From G963556115 sp963678205 (GTDB lineage Bacteria; Planctomycetota; SZUA-567), in contig OY782760.1 in the NCBI GenBank assembly GCA_963678205.1, positions 868,001-932,000 of the forward strand: 64,000 bases of DNA. Direction: 5' to 3'. The translations under genes and the position numbers were made by a program. Below, piece after piece: positions 51,354-60,642 of the stretch. How positions within the stretch are numbered: position 1 is the stretch's first letter; every line of letters starts with the position of its first letter. The notes under the pieces are model-generated. The model searched no databases. It saw only the letters and a program-made list of their open reading frames with translations, and had not been told where the DNA came from.

Positions 51354-51812
51354 TTAAATCCTTTTAGTATTGTTGAGATATTTTAGCAACAGAGAGAATC
51401 CTTCTTTAATTTTTATAAAATCGGTATCCGGCATCGCAGAGAAGATTTCGTTATACTTTATAGAATCAGATCTGTTCTTGTTTTCAAGGAGTTTTATTGC
51501 TTCTGTTGTAATTGATAATGTATATCGTCTTGGATCTGTTTTAGAAAATGTTTTAAAAAGAAGGTTTTGCTTAACAAGGGAACTAATGATTGTAGATAGG
51601 CTACCTTTTTGCATTCCTAAAATTCTACTCAATTCAGAAGGTGAGATACTTCCTAAAATTTTTACGGCATTAATTACTTTAATCTGGTTTCCATTTAGGG
51701 TATATCCAGATTCATTGTAACGGTGAATTATATGATCTAAATTTTTTATGAAGCATGGCATAGCATAATTTATAATACTGCATATTTCTTTTCCTCGATT
51801 ATTATTTGACAT
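51354..51812 (-). CDS. MarR-family transcriptional regulator
   Basis: A 152-residue winged-helix repressor. The DNA-binding domain is GNQIKVINAVKILGSISPSELSRILGMQKGSLSTIISSLVKQNLLFKTFSKTDPRRYTLSITTEA, with the MarR wing DPRR. The flanking helices (about 1-40 and 110-150) would form the dimer. A strong Shine-Dalgarno (AGGAGGC) precedes the ATG. The promoter and palindrome just upstream indicate self-control and control of the following gene. Confidence 0.9.
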   Translation of the reverse strand: MSNNNRGKEICSIINYAMPCFIKNLDHIIHRYNESGYTLNGNQIKVINAVKILGSISPSELSRILGMQKGSLSTIISSLVKQNLLFKTFSKTDPRRYTLSITTEAIKLLENKNRSDSIKYNEIFSAMPDTDFIKIKEGFSLLLKYLNNTKRI

Positions 51813-51832
51813 ACGCCTCCTAGATACTGTGT

Positions 51833-51846
51833 GTTAGAATTCTAAC
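51833..51846. promoter_or_regulatory. MarR operator candidate
   Basis: A perfect 14-bp palindrome GTTAGAATTCTAAC, located between the -10 box and the MarR start codon. Bound protein here would block the transcription start, so it fits autoregulation. Confidence 0.7.
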
Positions 51847-51848
51847 TC

Positions 51849-51877
51849 ATTATACCTTGTAAAAACATCTTAGTCAA
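51849..51877 (-). promoter_or_regulatory. Promoter of the marR operon
   Basis: TTGACT (51872-51877), a 17-base spacer and a perfect TATAAT (51849-51854) on the minus strand. The palindrome begins directly downstream of the -10 box. Confidence 0.82.
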
Positions 51878-52385
51878 ATTTATAATTTCATATATTAGTC
51901 ATATATGCTTAGATAGGTCACTTAAAAAATTATTATGGAATGTTGTAAGTTGCATTAATGGTATAGACTAAAATATAATATTTAATAGTTATTATTGAAT
52001 ATATTATAAATATATATATATGTGTTATTTAGTATAAATTTTTAGTAATGTGAATTTCGGTAGGAAGTACTGTTTATTGCTATAGTATTTAATGAGTTGT
52101 TTTGCTGCAAACTTTGTTAGATACTAAGAAAAAAACAATCTGATAAAAGGACTTTAAATATAAATATAGAAGAAATATACAGCCATTTGCCTAGTTACAA
52201 ATTGGTAGAAAGCAAGTAAGAAAATTTAAGCAAATTTTTGAGAAAAGTCATAGAAAATGGTCGCATAATGATCTTATAATATAAATAATTTTTATAGTGT
52301 AGTTTTCTGTTTTGCTATTATCGATAATATGATATAAAATAAAGTATAAATCACTGTTATTACAATAAATTAGAAGGAAATATAA
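51878..52385. other. AT-rich stretch without a gene
   Basis: A very AT-rich gap of about 500 bases between the divergent marR promoter and the AsmA-like gene. I see no gene or RNA feature in it. AAGGAAA at its right end is the Shine-Dalgarno of the AsmA-like gene. Confidence 0.45.
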
Positions 52386-55300
52386 ATGGAAGAACCAGAG
52401 ATTAAAATTGATTCAAATAAGGGTAGAGAAAATCAAAAAAAGAAGAATTCTGTTATTAAGGTCATTTTAATTATACTGGCAATATTCATACTGGCGGTAG
52501 GTGGTGGCATATATTATCTAAAAAGTACTTATAGTGAAGGATATTTAAAATCATTATGTGAAAGCGAAATATCAAAAGCTACAGGTGGAAATTGTAAGAT
52601 CGAAAGAATTGATTGGTCACTATCTGGTCAAGTGCAATTGTCTGGTTTATCTCTTGAACTTAATAAAACGTCTGCTTCAAGCCCTCAGTTTTTAAAGGTT
52701 AAAAAAGTTAATGCTGAAATTGAAGTTATTAATTCAATTATTAACTTTCAACCAGTAATAATAGTAGATATAGATGGAATTGATCTGAATATTGAGAGAG
52801 TTGTGAAGGCTGAGACAGGGGTTGTCAGTAATTCTGTAATCTCTACTAAGCAAAATACCATAAATGCATTAACTATTGACGATGGGGATAAATTCTCAAC
52901 TAATATTAATAGGTTGTTGGCATCATTTGCAGATTTGCCATGGAAGAATTGGGTTGCAGATTTTAATTGGAAAATTGCTGATATTGATGCAAAAATAAGA
53001 AATGTTAATGTCAACGTTCATGATCATAGTAATCTATTGAAAAGTGTGCACTTTACATTGGATACTTTGGCAAGATTGAAGAAGACCGGGGTGACGGTAG
53101 GGATTAATATTGGCCAGGAAACACCAGATGTAAAAAATGGTGGAGTCAAATTTCAGGCTAAGATTATTTTTGATTGGGATGCTGCTGCTAATAGAGCTGA
53201 TAAGCCATTGGCTTTTATCGGTTCAACTAATATTAATCTAGATATAAAAGATTTAGATATTGGCTATATTGGTAAGTACTATATTCAGTCAACTGACCAA
53301 GCTGTGCGTTTGGCTGATCCGATTTCTGGGCTTGTTTCAGTAAAAGCTGAAGATTTGTCAAAGGTAAATTTACAAATTAACCTTAAATCAAAGAAGATAG
53401 TACAATTTTATAGGAAAAATAAAGTATTAAAAGGCGGAGCACCAGGTTTAGAGTTTAATCTGAAAGCAGATACAGATCTTAGCCAGGAATGGTCTAATAT
53501 CAGAAGTGGTTCGGTTGAAATAAGTAGTACTAATTCTGATACTCGTGGTAAGTGGGTCGATCTTAATACACAAATATCTGGATCATTTGGAAATGAAATA
53601 ATAACAAGTATTCAGGGTAATATTGATGTTGGTGCGATAAGCAGCAGTGCTATAGGGAAAGCTTTAGATCTTTATAATCTTGCTCGAGGTGATATTATTC
53701 TCGGAAGTGATTTTACTTGGAAGAAGAGTGATGACTGGGGGTATGATTTTAATATTAGATCCAAAGATCTTGTAGTAAAGAACAATGGTGCCTCTGTCGC
53801 TGCACCTATTACTATGTTGATAAGCGGTAAGGTCAAAGCTATAGATCAGTTTACTCCAGAGTTCTTGACTCTTCAGGCAAAATGTAATGCTCCTGGGATA
53901 CAAATAAACACATTGAATGGCGATGGTGTAGTTATTCCGCTTAGTTCAAATAAGCTGTCATTCCAAGGTGAGGCAAAAGCTAGAATCAGTGTGCCAGAAG
54001 TATTCAAAGCCTTTGAGGCGCCGCTCTCTAAGCTTGGTCTAAAAAGTATTGATGAAGTACTAGATTTAACTTTTAATGTGGATCAAGGTAACTCAGTAAG
54101 TGTTGCTGTTGAGATGAATAATACTAAAAAACAGTATGAACCATGTGAGATCAAAGTAGTATATTCTCCAAAAGCTGATAATAAGTTTGATGGCAGCTTT
54201 GAAGTCACAGCTGAAAAGAAAGCAGTGCAATTAAAAGCTACTGTTGAAGGCACAAAAGAACAGAACGGAGCGACAGCTCTTACATTTAATAAGCAGTTTG
54301 CTTTTAGGATGGGGTCTGGGATAAATCTTATAAAGAGGATTCAGAATCTTGTCCCTGGGTTAAGGGTGGCGCAATATCCAGTTGCAGGTGTAATGAGAGG
54401 AACAGTTGCCGGAAAAGCTCTAATTAACCATGATGAAATTTCTGTTGCTGCAAATAGTTCAATATTAGTTGAGAACGCTATATTTACTACAGATTCTGGT
54501 AGGAAGTTTACTGATAATAAGACAAGTATAACAAGCAGCTTTATCCTGAAGGATTTACTCAATACACAAGTGTTGAGTGTCAAGTCAATCAAGGTTAAAG
54601 GCGACACTGCTGATATTGATTTTAAAGTAGGGCGTATAGGGTTGAGCGAGATATCTAAGAATCTTCTGGTTGGGCTAGATGGCATAAAAGACTTGCGCGC
54701 TGTTATAAAGCTTGGTGAGAAAGCTTTTAGCAATCTCTACGCTTTACTTGGTGATTCTGTGCCTGCAGCTGTAAAAACGGGGAAGAACCTTATCGTTGAA
54801 ATTGATTCAAGGCAGGATGGAAGTATTGCTTTAAATAAATTTGATTTGAATAGTACTGGAATTATTGCAAAAATTACAGAGTTAGTGATTAATCCTAAGA
54901 AGATTATAGATGCTCTGGGCAATAGTGATGTTGGGGCTATTCTTGCAAGCCTCTCACCTTTTAAAGTTGATATAAAAGCTGGGGCAGATTTCTGGAAGGG
55001 GTTAACACTACCACAAGGAATGGAATATAGCGGTAATGCTGAGTTAGCTTTTGCTTTTGATCCGAAGCTTGATAGATTGACTTTGAGTAGGTTTATACTG
55101 GCTGGTGACAGAAATAATAAAGCGTTTATAACACGTTTAAGTGCAGCAACTATAATAGATAATATTTCAAAATTAGCTAAAACTCCAGAGCTTTCTCTGA
55201 TTCTTGAATCGCTTCCGAGCGGAGTTAATATCCCAGTAGTTACAATTTCTGTGCCTTTGCTTAAACAGTATTTGCTCAGTAATGGAACAACACTTGATTT

Positions 55301-56792
55301 AAGAGGAAATGATCTTGAGTTGAGTAATTTGAGAATGGTTAAGGCTAAGAGCAAAGGGACTATTCAATTAGCAGGTAAGATTAACTCTTCAGGCTTTGGT
55401 ATTGATGACATGTTGGTATATAAGGGTAGCACAAAACTCAACAACTTAATCTCGCTTGAGGGTAAGAATGTTGCTGTTACTGGTGAGATGAATTTTGACG
55501 AGGCTCAAATAAAATTAAAAGCTACGCCATATGTATATAATAAGTTAGGTAATCAAAAAGTAAAACTATATTATAAACTTGATAGTCGTGAATCAGGATT
55601 AGTAAATGTTTATAGAGTTAGTCTTACAGGTGGGGCATTGCAGTTTGATCTTCAAGATTTAAAGTACCAGCCAAAAGGTAACAATAAGTTTATGTTGAGC
55701 TTGCCGAAGTTTAGAGTTTTGGCACCTATTGATTTAGTTGCAAAAGATATAGTTGTCAACCCTGATCAAGATATAGTAACAGCAAGTATAATGTCTAAAA
55801 AAATCGATCTTGATAAAATGAGAGCTAGCCTTGATACTGGTCTACCTAGTACGCTTGGTGGGTATATTGGAGCTATGAATTTACAGATTAATGATAAGTA
55901 TTCAACATTGCTTGGTGGAATTAAGCATAAGTTTTCTGCAGGAAATAAAGTCGCTGTCAATCCAAGCTCGGTAAGCCTTAAATCTACAAACTCTCCTGTA
56001 AGTATGACGGTTGGCGTAGGTAAAATTCAGGGAAATACAGAAAAAGGTAAGATCATGGTCGGCGGGCTTTCTATTACATCACCATCGGGATTTTCCGAAC
56101 CAACTCCTATAAAGGTTGGGCAAATTGATTTGGCTCTTAATTTAGACGCGATTGCTCAAGGAAAAAATATTATAGATGAAATGATTGTAAGCAGCTTTAA
56201 GGCGATATATGAAATGAAAGTAGGTGGTAATAGTATTTCGGCTCTTCAGAAGAATATTGATACTCTTTTGCCTGCTTCTTCTGGCACTCAAGGGACTGTT
56301 GCAAAGGCAGACGTGCAAGTTGGGAAAAGTAAGGGAAAAGTGGCAAATGATAACGTAGTCGTTTCTGATCAGAAGAATGGTGTGTTGATTAAGAATTTAT
56401 ACCTCAATAATGGTGTAGTGTCTATTAAGTCAAAAATTATTAATACAAGTATTAAGATACCACAGACACACGTAAAAGATATTGGCGGAAATAATCCAAG
56501 AGTTGCTTTTACCACAGTACTAAATATTATGCTACGTAGTATTGGGACAGCTGCGCTGTCTATTCTTGATAATTCTGCTGGAACTGCTGTAAAATCAGTG
56601 ACTAATCTTCTGGGTAATGCTCTTAATAATAGTAATAAATCAGGAAGTGAAGGTAGTGCTTCTAGCGGTGAAGATGATCCTGTAAAGTCTGTTTCTAATT
56701 TATTAAACAGTGTTATTAATAGTGAAAGTAATAATAAGGACAGTAAGGATAATTCTAGCGAAAAAGATTTGCTCAAAAATTTGTTCAAATAG
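52386..56792 (+). CDS. Very large AsmA-like inner-membrane-anchored protein
   Basis: A 1468-residue protein with a basic cytoplasmic start (1-25), one membrane helix (about 25-47) and a very long beta-rich periplasmic region. The pattern after the anchor (TGGNCKIERIDWSLSGQVQLSGLSL...LKVKKVNAEIEV) is that of AsmA/TamB/DUF748 proteins, which form long lipid-transfer grooves across the periplasm. The C-terminus has two similar repeats (AVKSVTNLLGNALNN and PVKSVSNLLNSVINS) and a Ser/Asn/Asp-rich low-complexity tail. A role in moving lipids to the outer membrane is a family inference. It converges with the GGDEF gene 22 bases downstream. Confidence 0.65.
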   Translation: MEEPEIKIDSNKGRENQKKKNSVIKVILIILAIFILAVGGGIYYLKSTYSEGYLKSLCESEISKATGGNCKIERIDWSLSGQVQLSGLSLELNKTSASSPQFLKVKKVNAEIEVINSIINFQPVIIVDIDGIDLNIERVVKAETGVVSNSVISTKQNTINALTIDDGDKFSTNINRLLASFADLPWKNWVADFNWKIADIDAKIRNVNVNVHDHSNLLKSVHFTLDTLARLKKTGVTVGINIGQETPDVKNGGVKFQAKIIFDWDAAANRADKPLAFIGSTNINLDIKDLDIGYIGKYYIQSTDQAVRLADPISGLVSVKAEDLSKVNLQINLKSKKIVQFYRKNKVLKGGAPGLEFNLKADTDLSQEWSNIRSGSVEISSTNSDTRGKWVDLNTQISGSFGNEIITSIQGNIDVGAISSSAIGKALDLYNLARGDIILGSDFTWKKSDDWGYDFNIRSKDLVVKNNGASVAAPITMLISGKVKAIDQFTPEFLTLQAKCNAPGIQINTLNGDGVVIPLSSNKLSFQGEAKARISVPEVFKAFEAPLSKLGLKSIDEVLDLTFNVDQGNSVSVAVEMNNTKKQYEPCEIKVVYSPKADNKFDGSFEVTAEKKAVQLKATVEGTKEQNGATALTFNKQFAFRMGSGINLIKRIQNLVPGLRVAQYPVAGVMRGTVAGKALINHDEISVAANSSILVENAIFTTDSGRKFTDNKTSITSSFILKDLLNTQVLSVKSIKVKGDTADIDFKVGRIGLSEISKNLLVGLDGIKDLRAVIKLGEKAFSNLYALLGDSVPAAVKTGKNLIVEIDSRQDGSIALNKFDLNSTGIIAKITELVINPKKIIDALGNSDVGAILASLSPFKVDIKAGADFWKGLTLPQGMEYSGNAELAFAFDPKLDRLTLSRFILAGDRNNKAFITRLSAATIIDNISKLAKTPELSLILESLPSGVNIPVVTISVPLLKQYLLSNGTTLDLRGNDLELSNLRMVKAKSKGTIQLAGKINSSGFGIDDMLVYKGSTKLNNLISLEGKNVAVTGEMNFDEAQIKLKATPYVYNKLGNQKVKLYYKLDSRESGLVNVYRVSLTGGALQFDLQDLKYQPKGNNKFMLSLPKFRVLAPIDLVAKDIVVNPDQDIVTASIMSKKIDLDKMRASLDTGLPSTLGGYIGAMNLQINDKYSTLLGGIKHKFSAGNKVAVNPSSVSLKSTNSPVSMTVGVGKIQGNTEKGKIMVGGLSITSPSGFSEPTPIKVGQIDLALNLDAIAQGKNIIDEMIVSSFKAIYEMKVGGNSISALQKNIDTLLPASSGTQGTVAKADVQVGKSKGKVANDNVVVSDQKNGVLIKNLYLNNGVVSIKSKIINTSIKIPQTHVKDIGGNNPRVAFTTVLNIMLRSIGTAALSILDNSAGTAVKSVTNLLGNALNNSNKSGSEGSASSGEDDPVKSVSNLLNSVINSESNNKDSKDNSSEKDLLKNLFK

Positions 56793-56814
56793 CCAAATTT
56801 TTATTATGAAATTA

Positions 56815-57819
56815 TTATGGAGGTGAGTCCTTTGTGTAGACTCTTCTTTCGTAAGCGACACAGCTGCAGCCATGTTCGATAGCCTGCATTTTTGCAACTT
56901 TCTTGAGACTTGCTGCAGCTTTGGCTATTTCAGCAATATGTGGTGTATACTCAAAATTTTTATGGGTTATTACTGAAAGTACCAGAGTTGTTATTGGTAC
57001 TAATTGCATATATCCTTGTCTATTTTTTACTTCGTAAATACCATTCGCCACATGTTCAGGTTTGAAATATTTTTTAACTTGAGTATCAAAATTGGAGCAG
57101 ATTTTTTCTACAGCTGTTTTATTTATTGTATTAGTTGAAACAATAATGTAATCATCGCCACCAATATGTCCAATATTTGTATTTGATGAAATAGCAAATT
57201 GTTGTTTCTTCATAATTTTCGCTGCAAGTTTAATCACAGCATCGCCATTATTGAAGCCATATGTGTCGTTATATTCTTTGAAATTACTAAGATCTCCGTA
57301 TATTATATAGTATTCATCTGTATGTAGCGCATCAGAAATCCAGAGATCTATATTTTTATTTCCGGGTAATCCTGTGAGTGGATTGGCGCTTTTTGCTAGT
57401 TCAATTTCCAGTTGGCTTGATCTTAAGAGTAAGGCTTTAATTTGAATGCATCCTAAATATGTGCCATTTGAGTCAACTACAACAACTGGGTCATATATAT
57501 AATCGTCGTCTCTATGCATTGCTGCTGATGCAATTTCAGGGATAGAACTGCTATCAGAAACGATGAGGAAGTCCTTGATAGCAATATTTATTGCTGGTCG
57601 TTTTTGGTGTAGTGAGTACCCGAACGCACCGCTATTTGCAAGCATAAAGTGTGTTCTAGTTATTAATCCAATTGGCTGAAGATTGTCTAGTACAACAATA
57701 TGTGAGCACTTATTATTCTCAGTAAACATTTCATATACTTGTTCACACTTAATTTTTCTGTCTTCAATTGTTGGTGGATTATTTAGTAGACTAAATATTG
57801 CATCCTTTTTTGTACTCAT
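56815..57819 (-). CDS. CBS-domain plus GGDEF diguanylate-cyclase-like protein
   Basis: A 334-residue cytoplasmic protein with two CBS repeats (about 10-130, with HIVVLDNLQPIGLITRTHFML and PVVVVDSNGTYLGCIQIKALL) and a GGDEF domain (about 145-310) that begins NPLTGLPGNKNIDLWI. The Mg2+/substrate region is YGDLSNFKEYNDTYGFNNGD and the signature is GGDDY in place of GGEEF. Asp/Asp at positions 3-4 is tolerated in some active enzymes, so c-di-GMP synthesis is possible but not assured. There is no RxxD inhibitory site clearly in place. It faces the AsmA-like gene tail to tail. Confidence 0.82.
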   Translation of the reverse strand: MSTKKDAIFSLLNNPPTIEDRKIKCEQVYEMFTENNKCSHIVVLDNLQPIGLITRTHFMLANSGAFGYSLHQKRPAINIAIKDFLIVSDSSSIPEIASAAMHRDDDYIYDPVVVVDSNGTYLGCIQIKALLLRSSQLEIELAKSANPLTGLPGNKNIDLWISDALHTDEYYIIYGDLSNFKEYNDTYGFNNGDAVIKLAAKIMKKQQFAISSNTNIGHIGGDDYIIVSTNTINKTAVEKICSNFDTQVKKYFKPEHVANGIYEVKNRQGYMQLVPITTLVLSVITHKNFEYTPHIAEIAKAAASLKKVAKMQAIEHGCSCVAYERRVYTKDSPP

Positions 57820-58038
57820 AATTAAGTATCCCGGTAAATATGTCGATAAGTATTATATTGTGTGACAAAACTGAAGAAAAATTAGAAATCAGTAATGTGT
57901 AATATTATATGATTATAATTATTATGTTTTTTATTTGTTTTGTGTTAGGACGTAGTTAAATATCTATTTTGCGATATTTTATCTTATTTCTTGAGGTTCA
58001 AATTATTTCATTTAGCTAATTATATAAGAGGTTTGTAA

Positions 58039-59442
58039 ATGGATGCTTTCAGTGTAACTGTAGATCATGAAGAAATGGTAGTAACTTTACAGGCAAGCTC
58101 AAAATTGCCTGGTACTATTACGACTTCAAATGAGCTTAAAGAATTGCTAAAGGAAAATAATGTCTTTAAGGGTATTGATACAGCAGAAATAAATAAGGCT
58201 TTCCAGGAGCTTAAGGACCTAAAAGACGGGAAAAAATATATTGTAGCGCAGGGGAAACCACCTATAAATGGTGTTGATGGAAAATTGGAGTTTCATGTAA
58301 ACGTCTCTGGAAAAGCGGAGTATGTTGGAGTAGAAGCGAGTGGTGCGGTTGATTATAAAAATGCAGTATCGGTTGAGTCTGTAGTAGAAGGTACTCCTCT
58401 AGTCACTATAATACCTCCTAAACTCGGCGTTGATGGATATAATCTTTCAGGTAAGGTAATTGCTGCAAAGAATGGTAAAGAAGTAAATATTATATTGAGT
58501 GAAGGGGCGGAGTTTAATGCTGATAGAACAGAAGTAATTGCTACCAGCCATGGACGGCCAGTACTCTCTCACGGAATTTTTTCTGTGCGAAGTGTATATG
58601 ATGTCTCTGGGGATGTTTGTTTTGAAACCGGTAATATTCATTTTAATGGGCATGTAAATGTATTTGGTAATGTTCAGGATGAATTTATAATTGAAGCGGA
58701 TAGTATTGAAATTAATGGTGTTGTGGGCAATTCTAAAGTAAAATCAAAAGGTGACCTAATAGTTAGAGGTGGTATTAACGGTAAAGGAAGGTCAGAGATT
58801 ATTTGTGGAGGTAATGCTGAAATAAAGTATATAAATGCTGCTAATGTAGAGGTAAAAAATAATCTGATTGTTAAAAAAGAAATTGTAAATTCTGAAATTA
58901 AATGCAATGGTAACGTTACGTCTAAGAAAATAATTGGTGGGAGTGTCAGTGGTTTGAAGGGTATAGAAGCAATGCAGATTGGATCTGAAGTCGGAACTCC
59001 TACTCTATTAAAGCCTGGGCTTAACTATGAGGTAGAGCGTATTGAAGAGGCTATGTCAGTACTAAGTTCTCAAATTGAGACTGCATTAAAACCGATAAAA
59101 AATAGTATTGGTGATAGGGTTTTCTTTAAAAAGCTCGATTCTGAAAAGAAAGAAGTTGTTATTAAATCTTGTGAATATTTTAAGAAAATTAAAAAAGCAT
59201 ATATCAGGTTGCTTGATGCTAAGGAAAGAATCTTAAGCAGTGAGAGATTTGAGCCTATAAAAGAGGTAGTCGTTTTGTCGCGTTTGTATCAGGATGTGCA
59301 TATAAAGACGAGTTTATGTTCAAAGCGGTTTATGAAAGAGGTTGGAGGTCCAGCTAGAATTGTTGAAGATTTTAATAATGCTACAATGAAAATTGCACCA
59401 TATCAGGAATCTGATGATGAAGAGGATAACTCAGAAGGATAA
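58039..59442 (+). CDS. FapA/DUF342-family protein
   Basis: A 467-residue member of the flagellar-assembly-protein-A-like family. The first half has the DUF342 core with GKPPINGVDGKLEFHV and PPKLGVDGYNLSGKVI. A middle of repeated short strands (about 195-310, VSGDVCFETGNIHFNGHVNVFGNVQDEFIIEADSIEINGVVGN) suggests a beta-helix, and the C-terminal third is a coiled coil (about 330-430). No function is established for most members; some localise to membranes or link to polar or signalling proteins. It starts after GAGGT and is followed 9 bases later by the pseudo-receiver gene. Confidence 0.82.
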   Translation: MDAFSVTVDHEEMVVTLQASSKLPGTITTSNELKELLKENNVFKGIDTAEINKAFQELKDLKDGKKYIVAQGKPPINGVDGKLEFHVNVSGKAEYVGVEASGAVDYKNAVSVESVVEGTPLVTIIPPKLGVDGYNLSGKVIAAKNGKEVNIILSEGAEFNADRTEVIATSHGRPVLSHGIFSVRSVYDVSGDVCFETGNIHFNGHVNVFGNVQDEFIIEADSIEINGVVGNSKVKSKGDLIVRGGINGKGRSEIICGGNAEIKYINAANVEVKNNLIVKKEIVNSEIKCNGNVTSKKIIGGSVSGLKGIEAMQIGSEVGTPTLLKPGLNYEVERIEEAMSVLSSQIETALKPIKNSIGDRVFFKKLDSEKKEVVIKSCEYFKKIKKAYIRLLDAKERILSSERFEPIKEVVVLSRLYQDVHIKTSLCSKRFMKEVGGPARIVEDFNNATMKIAPYQESDDEEDNSEG

Positions 59443-59451
59443 TATAATTTT

Positions 59452-59913
59452 ATGGCTGAAGAGAGTGGGATCTACACAAGAGAGCAACTTGAAGAGTTGG
59501 ATAATAAAATCAATTATATGATTCATGGGCAGGGATTTGCTGTTTGTGTAGTGGATACTAAGCACACCAGACGCAGGACGCATGTAAATATTCTTAAAAA
59601 GCTAGGAGTGGAGAATATTGTAGAGGCGGATAGCTATGATAAAGTCGTTGCTGCTGTTAAAGAATATTCCAATGAGAAAATATTAATTCTTACAAATTTT
59701 GAGGTTGGAAAAACTAATGGTTTACGAATTATTACAAGTCTGATGACGGAGAATAAAGATTTGTGTGGTATAATATTAACTGAAACACGAAATCCCAAAT
59801 TGGAACAAATCATAAAAGTTACAAAAGCTATTAAAACTAAAATTATGCCTCTTTCTCTTGAAGATCTCAAGGAAATTATACTAGATTTTGGGTATAAGAT
59901 CGAAAAGCCGTAA
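59452..59913 (+). CDS. Degenerate CheY-like receiver domain protein
   Basis: A 153-residue protein. After a 27-residue helical start it has the receiver pattern VCVVDTKHTRRRTHVNILKKLG...ILILTNFEVGKTNGLRIITSL...CGIILTETRN...KIMPLSLEDLKEII. Aligned with CheY, the acidic pair is Asp35-Thr36 (usually Asp-Asp), the phospho-acceptor Asp is Asn82, the Thr/Ser is Thr110 and the conserved Lys is Met132. It cannot be phosphorylated in the normal way and may work as a fixed-state binding domain. It is coupled to the FapA-like gene (9-base gap). Confidence 0.75.
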   Translation: MAEESGIYTREQLEELDNKINYMIHGQGFAVCVVDTKHTRRRTHVNILKKLGVENIVEADSYDKVVAAVKEYSNEKILILTNFEVGKTNGLRIITSLMTENKDLCGIILTETRNPKLEQIIKVTKAIKTKIMPLSLEDLKEIILDFGYKIEKP

Positions 59914-60027
59914 TTTTAGTTGTTATTAATAAAGAGTATATTTACTGTTGCTGTTTTTTTACATATGGTATATACTATATATAGTAGAGAATAATAAATT
60001 ATTCTTATGCTGTATAAGGAGAATACT

Positions 60028-60564
60028 ATGTCTAAAAAATGCGATATTTGTAAAAAAGCTCCAGCAACGGTGCATCTTACAAATATAAATAATAATGTTA
60101 AAACAGAGATGCATATGTGTGAAAGTTGCGCAGAAAAAAACGGGGTCCACATTCATAAGACGTTTTCATTTGAAAAGGTTTTTACTCAGAAAGTAAATCC
60201 TTCATTGAATTCTATTGATTTTGTATTGAATACTGATAGTAATGCTAATGAAGAAAATAAAGCTAAGCCGGACATCACCTGTGATAAGTGTGGAATGAAA
60301 TGGAAGGAATTCAGGAAAAGCGGACGACTTGGTTGTGCAAATGATTATGAGGTCTTTAAAAAGGGTTTGTTGCCACTTTTTGATGAAATTCATGCTTCTA
60401 CTGTTCATCATGTGGGTAAATCGCCATCTCAGAATAACGAAGAGTCACAATATGTTTTATTAGTTGAGTTGAAGAGAAAGCTTAGAGATGCGGTAGCACG
60501 TGAAGATTACGAGCTTGCTGCAAAATTGCGTGATCAAATTGAAAATGTAAGTAAGGATTTTTGA
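60028..60564 (+). CDS. mcsA: McsA-like protein (Cys-rich zinc-binding, UVR motif)
   Basis: A 178-residue protein with an N-terminal metal-binding part (CDICKKAPATVHLTN, then MCESCAEKNG) and a second pair (CDKCGMKWKEFRKSGRLGCANDYEVF), matching McsA, the activator of the arginine kinase McsB. A C-terminal UVR-type helix pair (about 145-175, ELKRKLRDAVAREDYELAAKLRDQI) follows. The start is the ATG at 60028 with AAGGAG upstream; the ATG at 60007 lies before that. McsB and ClpC are not in the window, so the partner is unseen. Confidence 0.88.
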   Translation: MSKKCDICKKAPATVHLTNINNNVKTEMHMCESCAEKNGVHIHKTFSFEKVFTQKVNPSLNSIDFVLNTDSNANEENKAKPDITCDKCGMKWKEFRKSGRLGCANDYEVFKKGLLPLFDEIHASTVHHVGKSPSQNNEESQYVLLVELKRKLRDAVAREDYELAAKLRDQIENVSKDF

Positions 60565-60583
60565 TAAATATTAGATTATAAAT

Positions 60584-60613
60584 AAAAAGCTACCTGTCAT
60601 CGGTAGCTTTTTA
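60584..60613. terminator. Bidirectional terminator after mcsA
   Basis: An 11-bp stem AAAAAGCTACC / GGTAGCTTTTT with a 7-base loop between convergent genes. Confidence 0.88.
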
Positions 60614-60642
60614 TATTTATTGATTTATACTATTGGCTGGAG

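Noticed and set aside
59916..60156. Overlapping minus-strand frames between the pseudo-receiver and mcsA.
   Set aside because: They have no Shine-Dalgarno and run across the promoter region and start of mcsA.
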